NCBI RefSeq assembly: GCF_009176305.1
Contig: NZ_BLAJ01000012.1
Coordinates: 42,961 to 106,960 of the forward strand
Direction of reading: 5' to 3'
Length of the DNA stretch: 64,000 nucleotides
From: Martinezella dioscoreae
Lineage (GTDB): Bacteria; Pseudomonadota; Alphaproteobacteria; Rhizobiales; Rhizobiaceae
The notes below the pieces were generated by a model. That model was not told the origin of the DNA, searched no databases, and was given only the letters and a program-made list of their open reading frames with translations. Below, piece after piece: positions 54,075 to 62,541 of the stretch (position 1 is its first letter; every line of letters begins with the position of its first letter). The position numbers and the translations under genes are program-made.

Positions 54075-55093
54075 CCATGACCCAAGAGAAAACCCGCCCC
54101 GAAGGCCTTGCCGCCATCGACCACGAAATGGCGCGCCAGCATAGCGATGCGCTTACCTCCTTCGAGACGGCCGCCGACATGGCCGCCAAGGCCGCCGCCT
54201 CGCTGAAACGCACCGGCAGGCTGCTGCTGCTCGGCATGGGCGGTTCCCACGCGGTCAATCGCGCCGTCGAGCCGCTCTATCGCGCCGCCGGCATCGATGC
54301 GATCGCCCTGCCGCTTTCCGAACAGCTCGGCCAGCCGCTATCGCTGGAGGGCCGTACGATCTTCATGACATCGCAATCCGGCGAAAGCGCCGAAGTGCTG
54401 CGCTGGTTCAACGAGACGGGCGGCACTGCCGAGACCTTCGGCCTGACACTGGAGAGTAGCTCCTTCCTCGCCAAGACGGCGCCTTCTCTTGTCGGCGCCG
54501 GCGGCACGGAGCTTGCCTTTGCCGCTACACGCAGCCTCACGGTCACCTTCGCGCTGCATCTGGCTGTATTCGCCGCCCTCGGTCAGGATCCGGCGCCTGC
54601 GCTTTCCGTGCTTCGCGCGCCCGAAACGCTCGATATCAAGCCGGCGCTTGCGGCTCTCGCCAATGTGGCGACGGTTGTAACCTCCGGTCGGCATCTACAG
54701 GGTATTGCCGAGGCTCTGGCGCTCGGACTTACCGAACTTTCGCGCCGCCCGTGCTTCTCGCTCGAAGGCGGCCAGCTGCGCCATGGCCCGATGGAAATGC
54801 TCGGGCCTTCGATCGGCGTCGTTCTCTTCCGTGGCAATGATGCGACGGCTGGTCTCGTAACGGCCATGGCTGTTTCCGCGGTGGCAACCGGTGCGCCCGT
54901 GATCGTCTTCGATGGCTCCGGGGAAGAACCGGTTCCCGGTTGCGTCACCCTGCGCTTCAAGCCGGAAACCGGTCTTGCGGCGATCTTCCAGATGCTGCCT
55001 GTCGCCCAGTCGCTGATGATCGCCTTTGCCGACGAGCGGGTGGAGAATGCCGGCACGCCGGTGCGCTCCACCAAGATCACCCGGAGCGAATGA
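54071..55093 (+). CDS. SIS-domain sugar isomerase/deglycase
   Basis: 340 residues, two SIS domains like the isomerase half of GlmS and like FrlB/FraB deglycases and AgaS. Phosphosugar loop is TSQSGESAEV (100-109). Glu222 and His238 (TELSRRPCFS to GQLRHGP) are 16 residues apart, the spacing of the catalytic Glu488/His504 pair in GlmS, and a C-terminal Lys (STKITRSE) is in the place of GlmS Lys603. Next gene is a PfkB kinase, so the substrate is probably a 6-phosphorylated amino sugar or Amadori compound. Confidence 0.88.
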   Translation: MTMTQEKTRPEGLAAIDHEMARQHSDALTSFETAADMAAKAAASLKRTGRLLLLGMGGSHAVNRAVEPLYRAAGIDAIALPLSEQLGQPLSLEGRTIFMTSQSGESAEVLRWFNETGGTAETFGLTLESSSFLAKTAPSLVGAGGTELAFAATRSLTVTFALHLAVFAALGQDPAPALSVLRAPETLDIKPALAALANVATVVTSGRHLQGIAEALALGLTELSRRPCFSLEGGQLRHGPMEMLGPSIGVVLFRGNDATAGLVTAMAVSAVATGAPVIVFDGSGEEPVPGCVTLRFKPETGLAAIFQMLPVAQSLMIAFADERVENAGTPVRSTKITRSE

Positions 55094-56023
55094 ATGAAGC
55101 CGCTTGCAGTCATCGGCAACGTCAATATCGACCTGATCCTCGGGCCGGCAGCGCCGTGGCCGAAAGCCGGCACCGAGATCATTGTCGATCACGACGAGCT
55201 GCGCGTCGGCGGCCAGGCTGGCAATAGCGCCCTTGCCTGGGAGGGTCTCGGCGTTGATTACGAGATCGCGGCTAATGTCGGCAACGATCAGTTCGGCCGC
55301 TGGCTCAGCGAAGCCTTCGGCGCGCGCAGCAGCAAGTGGCCCGTACGACCGGAGAGCACGACGCTCTCGGTCGGCATTACCCATCCCGATGGCGAGCGCA
55401 CCTTCTTCACCACGCGCGGCCACCTGCCAAGGTTCAATCTCAATGACGTGTTTACGGTTCTCAATGGCGAGAAGCTTGCCGGCGGCTATGCACTGCTCTG
55501 CGGCGCCTTTCTGACCGAAGATCTTACACGCGACTATGACGCGCTGTTCAACTGGGCCGACAAGCATGGAATCACAGTCGCGCTCGATACCGGTTGGCCG
55601 CTCGACGGCTGGACCAAGGAGAATTGCAATGCCACGCGGCGTTGGCTCTCCCGCTGCGGAATCGCGCTGATGAACGAAGTTGAAACGACGACCTTAGCCG
55701 GCATAGATGATCCCGCGGAGGCTGCGCGCGCGCTCCATGCACTGATGCCAGAAGGCGCGATCTTCGTCGTCAAGCGCGGTCCGGACGGCGCGATCGCCGT
55801 CGATGCCGACCGCAAGCTCGTTTCGGCCGCAGCACCAAAGGTCACGGTCGTCGACACGATCGGCGCCGGCGATGTCTTCAATGCCGGCTTTCTGGCCGCC
55901 CTTGCCCGCGGCGAGCCACCTGCGGCCTGCCTTTCGGCCGGGACCGCGGTCGCGTCTCGCGCCATTTCCACTCTGCCGCGCAGCTATGGCCCGGCCAACG
56001 CATCCGAGGAGGCCCTTTCATGA
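55094..56023 (+). CDS. PfkB-family carbohydrate kinase
   Basis: 309 residues, ribokinase fold. N-terminal IGNVNIDLILG and glycine motif RVGGQAGNSALAWEGLG; C-terminal signature TVVDTIGAGDVFNAGFLAAL with catalytic base Asp260. Begins directly after the SIS stop. Presumably phosphorylates the imported sugar, giving the substrate of the SIS enzyme. FrlD-like or ribokinase-like specificity cannot be told apart here. Overlaps the ATPase gene by 4 bases. Confidence 0.92.
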   Translation: MKPLAVIGNVNIDLILGPAAPWPKAGTEIIVDHDELRVGGQAGNSALAWEGLGVDYEIAANVGNDQFGRWLSEAFGARSSKWPVRPESTTLSVGITHPDGERTFFTTRGHLPRFNLNDVFTVLNGEKLAGGYALLCGAFLTEDLTRDYDALFNWADKHGITVALDTGWPLDGWTKENCNATRRWLSRCGIALMNEVETTTLAGIDDPAEAARALHALMPEGAIFVVKRGPDGAIAVDADRKLVSAAAPKVTVVDTIGAGDVFNAGFLAALARGEPPAACLSAGTAVASRAISTLPRSYGPANASEEALS

Positions 56024-57084
56024 GCGCGCTCGAAATCCAGAACATCCGCAAGAGCTACGGCGAAGTGGAGACATTGAAAGGCATTGATATTTCGCTCGAA
56101 AGCGGCGAGTTCCTGGTGCTGCTCGGCTCGTCTGGCTGCGGCAAGTCCACGCTTTTGAACATCATCGCCGGGCTTGCCGAGGCGACCAGCGGCGATATCC
56201 GCATTGGCGAACGTTCCGTGCTTGGCGTGCATCCGAAGGACCGCGACATCGCCATGGTGTTCCAGTCTTATGCCCTCTATCCGAACCTCTCGGTCCATCG
56301 CAACATCGGCTTCGGCCTGGAGATGCGCAAGGTGCCTGCCGCCGAGCGCGACAGGGCTGTGCGCGAGGCGGCGAAGCTCTTGCAGATCGAAGCGCTGCTG
56401 GAACGCAAGCCGAGCCAGCTTTCCGGCGGCCAGCGCCAGCGCGTGGCGATCGGCCGGGCGCTGGTGCGCAAGCCGGAAGTCTTCCTCTTCGACGAGCCGC
56501 TCTCCAATCTCGACGCCAAGCTGCGCATGGAGATGCGCACCGAGCTGAAGCGCCTGCACCAGATGCTGAAGACCACCGTCGTCTACGTGACGCACGACCA
56601 GATCGAAGCGATGACACTCGCAACCCGCATCGCCGTGATGCGGGACGGACGGATCGAACAACTCGGCAGGCCGGACGAAATCTACAATCATCCGGCAACA
56701 CTCTATGTCGCGACCTTCGTCGGCGCGCCGCCGATGAACCTTTTGAACGCGACTGCCGATCACGGTTTGCTGCGCATCGACGGAACATCGATCACGCTGC
56801 CGATGCCGGCGACGAAAGCTGGGATCAACCAAGGACAGCAGCTGGTGATCGGCATCCGGCCGGAAACGCTGCGCCTAGAGGAAGGTGGCAAGCTTGAGGC
56901 CATCTGCGAGGTCGCGGAACTCACAGGCCCCGAGCTTATCGTTACGGCGCAAACCGGTTCGCAGCGGCTGATGGCCTGCCTGCCGCCGCGCACCGAGATT
57001 GCCGAAGGGCAAACGCTCACGCTCGCCTTCGATGCCAGCGCGCTGCATCTCTTCGATCGCGCCACCGGCCGGCGTTGCGAGTAG
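56020..57084 (+). CDS. ABC transporter ATP-binding protein (CUT1 type)
   Basis: 354 residues. Walker A GSSGCGKSTLLNIIAGL, Q-loop MVFQSYALYPNLSV, signature LSGGQRQRVAIGRAL, Walker B FLFDEPLSNLDAK, H-loop YVTHDQIEAMTL, then the C-terminal regulatory domain with IGIRPETLRLE. Placed last, after the metabolic genes, unlike the first module where it follows the permeases. Overlaps the kinase gene by 4 bases, ending the operon. Confidence 0.95.
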   Translation: MSALEIQNIRKSYGEVETLKGIDISLESGEFLVLLGSSGCGKSTLLNIIAGLAEATSGDIRIGERSVLGVHPKDRDIAMVFQSYALYPNLSVHRNIGFGLEMRKVPAAERDRAVREAAKLLQIEALLERKPSQLSGGQRQRVAIGRALVRKPEVFLFDEPLSNLDAKLRMEMRTELKRLHQMLKTTVVYVTHDQIEAMTLATRIAVMRDGRIEQLGRPDEIYNHPATLYVATFVGAPPMNLLNATADHGLLRIDGTSITLPMPATKAGINQGQQLVIGIRPETLRLEEGGKLEAICEVAELTGPELIVTAQTGSQRLMACLPPRTEIAEGQTLTLAFDASALHLFDRATGRRCE

Positions 57085-57507
57085 ACCTTTCGAATACAGA
57101 TAATGGTCGCCGAGGATGGCGCCCGCGATCCCGAAGATGGTGCGATCGGGATTCCTGTCATCAGCAGCATGGAAGGAGGCGGCATGGCGCATATCATGCC
57201 GATCTGCCCCATTTCGCCCGGCATTCCGCGACGGTAGCCCTCAGGGCCGGACAGCATTCCATCCTTAAAAAATGATTAAAAAACTCTGCTCAACCCTATA
57301 AAAATATTCGATAATTTTTCAATATTTCCGAATTCTGCAATGTACCCGCAATTCTCACCGGCAAAATGACCAGCATCTCCTGACGTTGATCCGCTCCCAA
57401 GACGGACAGCACCGGAGAACAGCAGGAACCGATGTCCGGTTCTCCAACGCAAACAGAGACCTTGCGAGCGCCCAGGGATGGCGCATGGGTTTCGTATGGA
57501 GTTAGCA
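57085..57507. other. gene-free spacer before the outer-membrane protein gene
   Basis: 423 bases. No convincing gene. The second half is AT-rich with a 7-bp inverted repeat (AAATATT 57302-57308, AATATTT 57321-57327) that may mark the promoter of the next gene. No terminator was found after the ATPase gene. Confidence 0.5.
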
Positions 57508-58137
57508 ATGTCGCTCAGCGCAAAATCTATTCTGTTCGCGGCTCTGGCCATGACGGCCGCGTCCAACGCTTCCGCAGCCGATCTCACCACCTATCAGGCC
57601 CCGGATGCGGGCTATGACCGGCCGCCGGCTTTCCAGTGGAGCGGCGCCTATTTCGGCGCCCATGGCGGTATCGCCTCGCCGAAATTCAACCCTTTCGCCA
57701 GCGGCAAGGGCCTGACCGGTGGCGTGCAAGCCGGCTACAATTTCCAGGTAGGACCAGGCATCGTCGGCGCCGAGCTGGAGGGCTCATACCTCGGAAACAA
57801 CGAGATACGCGTACCAAACGGCAGGGTGGAAGAGCGCTTCCGGGGTGCTGCCAAGGCGAAGGCCGGCCTAACCTTCGATCGCACGCTCGTCTATGGCACG
57901 GCGGGTCTGACGATGACGAAGTTCGAAGGCGGCAGGGGTGTTTCCACCTCCGGCGGCTGGAAGCAGGGCTATCTCGTCGGCGGTGGCATCGAACAGGGCT
58001 TCGGCGGCGGGCTGTCGGCCAAGATCGAATACAACTACGTCATGACCAACGACGTCTCCACGACGACATCGAGCGGTAAGTCGAAGACCGATCTGCGTGA
58101 CCATGTCATCAAGGCCGGCCTGAACTATCGCTTCTGA
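57508..58137 (+). CDS. outer-membrane beta-barrel protein (RopB/Omp25-like)
   Basis: 209 residues from ATG 57508 with GGAG 6 bases upstream. Signal peptide MSLSAKSILFAALAMTAASN, then alternating strands typical of an eight-stranded barrel: WSGAYFGAHGGIA near the start, GVQAGYNFQVGPGIVGAELE, and the C-terminal strand HVIKAGLNYRF ending in Phe, the signal for outer-membrane insertion. Belongs to the porin-like Omp25/Omp31/RopB group of Rhizobiales. Stands alone after the sugar operon. Confidence 0.9.
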   Translation: MSLSAKSILFAALAMTAASNASAADLTTYQAPDAGYDRPPAFQWSGAYFGAHGGIASPKFNPFASGKGLTGGVQAGYNFQVGPGIVGAELEGSYLGNNEIRVPNGRVEERFRGAAKAKAGLTFDRTLVYGTAGLTMTKFEGGRGVSTSGGWKQGYLVGGGIEQGFGGGLSAKIEYNYVMTNDVSTTTSSGKSKTDLRDHVIKAGLNYRF

Positions 58138-58401
58138 TCGCCGATTTGCAGAGGTCGGCACGCCTTTTCAAGCCAGGACGTGCCCGACGGAGAGCGGCGG
58201 AGGATGGTTGATCAAACCCCGAATCGGTCCCTTCGCCGCTCTTATTCATGAAAATCAGCCGCTTCATTCGCACGCAATCGAACCAGTCATAGTCACTGCG
58301 TCTCGCATGATCGGCGGCCTTGCCGTTGCTCGAAAGTTGACCAACAATGCTGGTGAAGAAGCACAGCGGAATGATGACCGCTCCGCCGAAGGATCGGCAG
58401 T

Positions 58402-58674
58402 ATGAGAAACCGAGCCCCCTGGTTCCATGTCAAAGCATACGGCTACGGAGCCGGCCTGCCTTGCCGTTGGCAGGGTTGGATCGCGCTTGTTATCTATGCG
58501 CTGGTGCTGATGGCCATTATCTTCGTCGGTGGACCTCATGCGGATAGTCATCCAATCGGCTATGCCACGGCGATCATCTTACCGACTGCACTGCTGATTT
58601 CCGTTGCCTGGTGGAAAAGCGATGCCCCATGGCGTTGGCGATGGGGCAAAATTGACAAACCAGGCCGGGATTGA
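58402..58674 (+). CDS. small membrane protein
   Basis: 90 residues, two membrane helices (GWIALVIYALVLMAIIFVG and YATAIILPTALLISVAWW) and aromatic-basic ends (WRWRWGKIDKP). Similar two-helix proteins with an N-terminal WFHVKAYGYGAGLP-like motif are common in rhizobia; function unknown. No strong ribosome-binding site is seen before ATG 58402. Confidence 0.7.
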   Translation: MRNRAPWFHVKAYGYGAGLPCRWQGWIALVIYALVLMAIIFVGGPHADSHPIGYATAIILPTALLISVAWWKSDAPWRWRWGKIDKPGRD

Positions 58675-58730
58675 GTTGATCCCTTGCGAGCAGCGGAATC
58701 ATCCGACTTCCGCAAGGCAGCCGGAGGTAT

Positions 58731-59117
58731 TTATTCGCATTCAAGCGGAGGTTGGCGAAAACTCGTCACAAACCAATCGGAACCGGAGCCTCGGGTATAG
58801 AAGGTGTAGAAACATTCCGTATGCTCGACATAGCCCGGCGTTTCGGTGACTTCATAACGCTTGCCGCGGCGCGTATCCCGGATTTCGCCGCTGGATTGAC
58901 CGGGCACCACCTGCGTCTTCTGCTTGCGCCACTGATAGGCGCGCGCGCCCGGCCCCAGATCATAAACATTATCCGGCGGACCGTAATCCAGCATCACGCT
59001 GCTGATCGGCGCGCCGATATAGCTCTTCATGATCTGCGAGGCACAGGCCGACAGGATCAGCAGGACTGCAAGCGCAGCAATCCCGTGAGGGAGCCGCTTC
59101 ATGCGAATGGCAATCAT
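58731..59117 (-). CDS. lipoprotein of unknown function
   Basis: 128 residues from ATG 59117, with AAAGGA 7 bases upstream. Lipobox in LILSACASQ, then the segment KSYIGAPISSVMLDYGPPDN, which resembles the start of SmpA/BamE-type small lipoproteins. Later AYQWRKQ and a Cys-containing C-terminal part. Probably anchored in the outer membrane. Convergent with the small membrane protein gene. Confidence 0.8.
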   Translation of the reverse strand: MIAIRMKRLPHGIAALAVLLILSACASQIMKSYIGAPISSVMLDYGPPDNVYDLGPGARAYQWRKQKTQVVPGQSSGEIRDTRRGKRYEVTETPGYVEHTECFYTFYTRGSGSDWFVTSFRQPPLECE

Positions 59118-59521
59118 AGGAACGTCCTTTGCAGCTAAAGGGAGATCGCGGACAGGGGTACGGCTCATGGGTTACGGCAGCATTGCGCTTTGCCGCATCA
59201 GCCGCTTTTTTTTCGTGCGCCCAAGGATTTGGCGGATGCCTTCCTTGCGGAAAGGCTGCGCCAGTTGGCCGAGAAAGCTTTTCGACGGTCGATCAGGATG
59301 GAAATAGGTGCCGAACAGCCGCTTTAATATCAGTCATTCTCTTCACCGTCTGTTCTTCTGCTGCTCTTGGAACGCGGCGTGTAAAATCTGAGAATAGATT
59401 CTTTTTCTCGACTTGAATTCAATCGCTGGATGCGGAATGTTACATTCCTACAGCATTTCATAGCTTTAAATACTTAGTGCCGCCGCGTTATTCACCTTCC
59501 CACCATTTCAAGGGATTCGTT
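59118..59521. other. gene-free spacer
   Basis: 404 bases with a fall in GC towards 59400-59520. Short frames have no support. It must hold promoters for the lipoprotein gene and the following broken gene; no clear element was seen. Confidence 0.5.
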
Positions 59522-60030
59522 ATGCGTGCATTGATATTCCTGATGCATATTCCCTTACTGGTAACTTCTTGTGCCGGATTACAGGTCAAGCGCGTTACGT
59601 CGCGCGACCAATCTGGTATCCGCTACTGACGGCCCGCACCGTATCTGGCCCTTGTTGAAACCAAGACCGACAAGACCGTAATCTGCGACGTGAAGGCATT
59701 CTATTTGCCCGACAAGACCGAGGAATACGCGATCACGATCTCAGCGGGCATGGGCGCGATCAAAGCCACCCCTACCCTCACCGATGGCTGGAACCTAACC
59801 AGCCTTAGCACCGACGTTGACAGCAAGACGAACGAGAACATCACCGCCATTACAGGCTTGCTCAAGGAAGCGGCCGGGATAGCTAGTCCAAAACATGACT
59901 TTGCTCCACATCCATCAGCCCCGACAAAATGCGAGGGCATTTTCAGGTGGAGTATGACCAATCCGGCAACTTCAAGGGTTTCAAAAGATACCGTTGGCCA
60001 TCAATTGACGCGACCGGAGAGCGAATATGA
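59522..60030 (+). pseudogene. lipoprotein gene with a nonsense codon and a frameshift
   Basis: One reading path of about 168 residues. It starts at ATG 59522 with a lipobox (LVTSCAGL), is broken by TGA at 59627-59629 (GIRY-stop-RPAPYLAL, where Trp would fit), continues as LVETKTDKTVICDVKAFYLP, and shifts frame near the TTTT run at 59940-59943. Adding one T there joins KCEGI to FQVEYDQSGNFKGFKRYRWP, ending at TGA 60030. The alternative end in the original frame is basic and out of character. The natural end overlaps the next ATG (ATGA), which supports the reconstruction. Function unknown. Confidence 0.75.
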
Positions 60031-60239
60031 GCTTGCAAGGGCACGTCGATGCTATCAAGCGGCACATGCGCAAGGCGGAACAGGCCGACAACCGACAAGA
60101 CCACGACAGGGAATTGCATCACGCCCGGATCGCCAATCGCAACCTTTGTAGGGAATGCGAGGCAAAAACGGAAAAACAAGTCCAGCGGGATAGCCGTGAA
60201 GCTTACAGCATCTGGAAATATGGCGTTCCCGGTCTCTAG
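60027..60239 (+). CDS. small charged hypothetical protein
   Basis: 70 residues, starting by ATGA overlap with the repaired end of the preceding broken gene. Very hydrophilic, rich in Arg, His, Asp and Glu (DAIKRHMRKAEQADNRQDHDR), with a Cys pair (NLCREC). No family recognised. Stops one base before the 3' end of tRNA-Leu on the other strand. Confidence 0.5.
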   Translation: MSLQGHVDAIKRHMRKAEQADNRQDHDRELHHARIANRNLCRECEAKTEKQVQRDSREAYSIWKYGVPGL

Positions 60240-60240
60240 C

Positions 60241-60324
60241 TGGTGCCGGTAGCGGGACTCGAACCCACACTCATAACGCAGCGGATTTTAAGTCCACCGC
60301 GTCTACCAATTTCGCCATACCGGC
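60241..60324 (-). tRNA. tRNA-Leu (anticodon TAA)
   Basis: 84 bases including encoded CCA. Acceptor GCCGGTA pairs with TACCGGC; D arm region GGCGAAATTGGTAGAC; anticodon stem around CTTAAAA giving TAA; long variable arm typical of Leu; T arm GGGTTCGAGTCCC. Its 3' end faces the broken lipoprotein region. Confidence 0.97.
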
Positions 60325-60618
60325 ACAGGATCAAGCTACCACAGGAAAGCTCCGCGTGACCAATCTTTGATATCGCATTGCATGCGGAGTGACTGGCAGC
60401 GTCAGTATTTGGGCACAAAGACAATCCAAACCAGAGCCCTTATGGCGTCGTGTAAGAACGGAAGCGAACCTCGGCACGATCCGTTTTCATCGAGGAACAT
60501 TGTAGAATCCTACAATTGACCGCGAACTCATACTTTGCGAGTAGCGAGAGGGCCGGAATGCCGATGATATCCGCCGCGATGGCCACGTAAGGCCTCGGAA
60601 AACACGAGGAGACGACGC
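60325..60618. other. gene-free spacer
   Basis: 294 bases between tRNA-Leu and a small gene. The tRNA promoter should lie at its left end. No gene or repeat was recognised. Confidence 0.5.
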
Positions 60619-60912
60619 ATGTCTCAAGACAAGTCATTCACCTTCTACACCTATTCGCGCGCCAATAGTGACGAAGATCGATGGAAGCACACTGGCATTC
60701 CGGATATCTTCTTTCACGATGAAGAGGAAGCGCGCGAGGCGCTTCACGAGCTGCGCCGCGACGTTATGAGCGATTACGCGGATGACTGGTGGCCGATGCA
60801 ACTGGAGAAGATCGAAACGCTGCCCATCTCACGGGACAGCATCTTTGCACTGCTGAACGATGGTGTCGGCGCCTTCGTGAAGAGCTATGAGATCATCGAC
60901 ATTATTGACTGA
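60619..60912 (+). CDS. small acidic hypothetical protein
   Basis: 97 residues, with GGAG 8 bases before ATG 60619. Acidic, helix-rich (FHDEEEAREALHELRRDVMS) with a Trp-rich turn (DDWWPMQLEKIE). No family recognised. The coding sequence is intact, in contrast to the genes on both sides. Confidence 0.65.
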   Translation: MSQDKSFTFYTYSRANSDEDRWKHTGIPDIFFHDEEEAREALHELRRDVMSDYADDWWPMQLEKIETLPISRDSIFALLNDGVGAFVKSYEIIDIID

Positions 60913-60926
60913 TTTGGCGCTTCGCT

Positions 60927-61002
60927 CCCCCCCCCCCAAAGGCAAGGGGCGGTTCCCGAGGCTGCGCACTGCGTTTGCGCGCTTGCCGCGTGGCCCCTTG
61001 CC
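60927..61002. repeat. poly-C tract and 10-bp inverted repeat
   Basis: Eleven consecutive C residues at 60927-60937, then GGCAAGGGGC (60941-60950) matched by GCCCCTTGCC (60993-61002). The arms are perfect, with a 42-base loop. No coding role. The tract ends 14 bases after the previous gene. Confidence 0.7.
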
Positions 61003-61104
61003 GTTGCTTCCCCCAGACATCGCCGGTCAGGCAGGGGTGCAGGAGGATTCTTGCACCTGTCTTTCTGATTTCGACTTTTTCCAACGATTGGGTAAAGTGT
61101 AGTG

Positions 61105-61888
61105 ATGAAAGAGGCTCTATTTCCAAGTGTAATTACCCACACCTATGATCCGGGTAGTCCCTTTCGAACATTTGCGACTTGGCGCCGGATGAGGCGGAGG
61201 CGGTTTTGGACCGCATTCGGCAAGCCGGCGTGCGAAAGATCAAGCCGACATATCTTGCACGGCGCTGCGAAACCGAAGAATGGCTTATCCGGGAACGCCG
61301 CCGTCTCTTAGGTAATACTCGACGCGAACGGCCGGTCTACTGCTTCCTTGGCAATTTCGACGACGGCCTCGATCTCACACGGCCAAACGCGCTTGTCATG
61401 CCACTTGTCGCTTTTCCGGCTGAGGTGCTCACCTTCACCTATCCGGATAGTATGGCAAGCCTTCCTTATGTAATCCGGGAAGATCTTACCGCCGACCGAC
61501 GTCCATGCCATGGGCGCGTATTCACTTTTGAAGAGGATAAAACCATCGTGAAGGAACACGGGATGCCGGGCCCAACTGAGCGCTTTATCGAAGTACAGGT
61601 TTGGGACGAGCGACCAATCTTGGAATTCCGGTCATCAAGGGTGTCCTGAATCGCTTCGGTAGCGAGCCGTTTACTCTGTGGTGGGATCAAAGTTACGTGT
61701 CTGCCTGGCTTCGACATGCCGGACAGGCCGACGATGCGCTTTTCCGCCTTTACACAAGCATCCTCGTACTGGACCTCATGGGCGAATATGGCCATATCTC
61801 AAACGGGAACGAGACTCAATCGACACCAGCAGGAGAAGCAGCGCTACGGCTTGCGCTCGAACATAATCTGAAGCTGGCACGGTTGTGA
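61105..61888 (+). pseudogene. hypothetical gene with two one-base deletions
   Basis: Three frames join into one protein of about 260 residues. MKEALFPSVITHTYDPGSPF runs from 61105. Adding an A at 61167-61168 continues as RNICDLAPDEAEAVLDRIRQ and on through RFIEVQVWDERPILEFR. Adding a G at 61630-61631 continues as VIKGVLNRFGSEPFTLWWDQ to LKLARL at 61888. Frames step 1, 0, 2, as expected for two single deletions. Family not recognised, although the repaired chain reads as a globular protein of mobile-element neighbourhoods. Confidence 0.8.
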
Positions 61889-61944
61889 GCGTTTGAGCGG
61901 GCGCGCTTCATTTCAAACAGAAGTTTCCGCAATCCGAAAGGCGG

Positions 61945-62235
61945 CTACAGCTCCAGAGGCCACCGTTGATGAGCGTGCATGACGGTCAGAATCTCGATGT
62001 CCTGGCCGACCCGGTAGGGAATGATATAGGGAATATCCGCTAGCACCACTTCACGCGTGCCCTTGATACGACCGGCACGCCCCGTCGCCGGAAACTCCGC
62101 CAGCATATCAACAGCCGACACAATGCGCGCGACAACACGCGCAGCAGCGCCCGGATCGTCTTTCTGGATATACTCGCCAATCTGATCAAGCCGCCGCAAC
62201 GCTCGCAGCGTCCAGCGGATGCGTTTCCGACTCAT
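61945..62235 (-). CDS. parE: ParE/RelE-type toxin
   Basis: 96 residues. Typical ParE fold: WTLRALRRLDQIGEYIQKDD (helical pair), FPATGRAGRIKGTREVVLAD and the late strand IEILTVMHAHQRWP. ParE toxins poison DNA gyrase; RelE relatives cut mRNA. Starts by ATGA overlap with the antitoxin gene, giving the classical antitoxin-toxin operon. Confidence 0.93.
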   Translation of the reverse strand: MSRKRIRWTLRALRRLDQIGEYIQKDDPGAAARVVARIVSAVDMLAEFPATGRAGRIKGTREVVLADIPYIIPYRVGQDIEILTVMHAHQRWPLEL

Positions 62236-62477
62236 GATTGACGGGCTGACTTGACGTACTTGCCGACAACCTTCGCCACATCATCATCACTGGCAAATTC
62301 GCCCCGGTTGGCTTCGGCCAACCCGGCCTCAATCTCTGCGAGCTGCCACTCCTCGCGAGCGACATAGTCCTCAATCGCCTGAGCGGCCATATACGAGCGG
62401 GAGCGGTCGAGCTTTTCCGCGATCTGGTCAAGCTTGCTGGCGGTCTCATCTGAGACGCGAACGGTGAACGCTGTCAT
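62232..62477 (-). CDS. parD: ribbon-helix-helix antitoxin (ParD-like)
   Basis: 81 residues from ATG 62477. N-terminal ribbon-helix-helix (FTVRVSDETASKLDQIAEKL, RSRSYMAAQAIEDYV), then an acidic tail that would wrap the toxin. Neutralises ParE and represses its own operon. A perfect palindrome lies 16 bases upstream. The frame is open to 62534, but that would start upstream of the operator. Confidence 0.93.
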   Translation of the reverse strand: MTAFTVRVSDETASKLDQIAEKLDRSRSYMAAQAIEDYVAREEWQLAEIEAGLAEANRGEFASDDDVAKVVGKYVKSARQS

Positions 62478-62492
62478 GGCACCTAACTTTCC

Positions 62493-62521
62493 TTGGTTCA
62501 CTATAATTATTGGTGAACCAA
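62493..62521. promoter_or_regulatory. parDE operator, perfect 9-bp inverted repeat
   Basis: TTGGTTCAC (62493-62501) and GTGAACCAA (62513-62521) around an AT-rich 11-base spacer that contains a -10-like hexamer. Placed right before parD, as expected for autoregulation. Confidence 0.8.
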
Positions 62522-62541
62522 TGCGGTTCGTCAAGGTTCTG

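Noticed and set aside
57085..57257. Possible truncated gene after the second ABC operon
   Set aside because: Frames on both strands read as plausible short peptides, but none has a ribosome-binding site or a recognisable family match.
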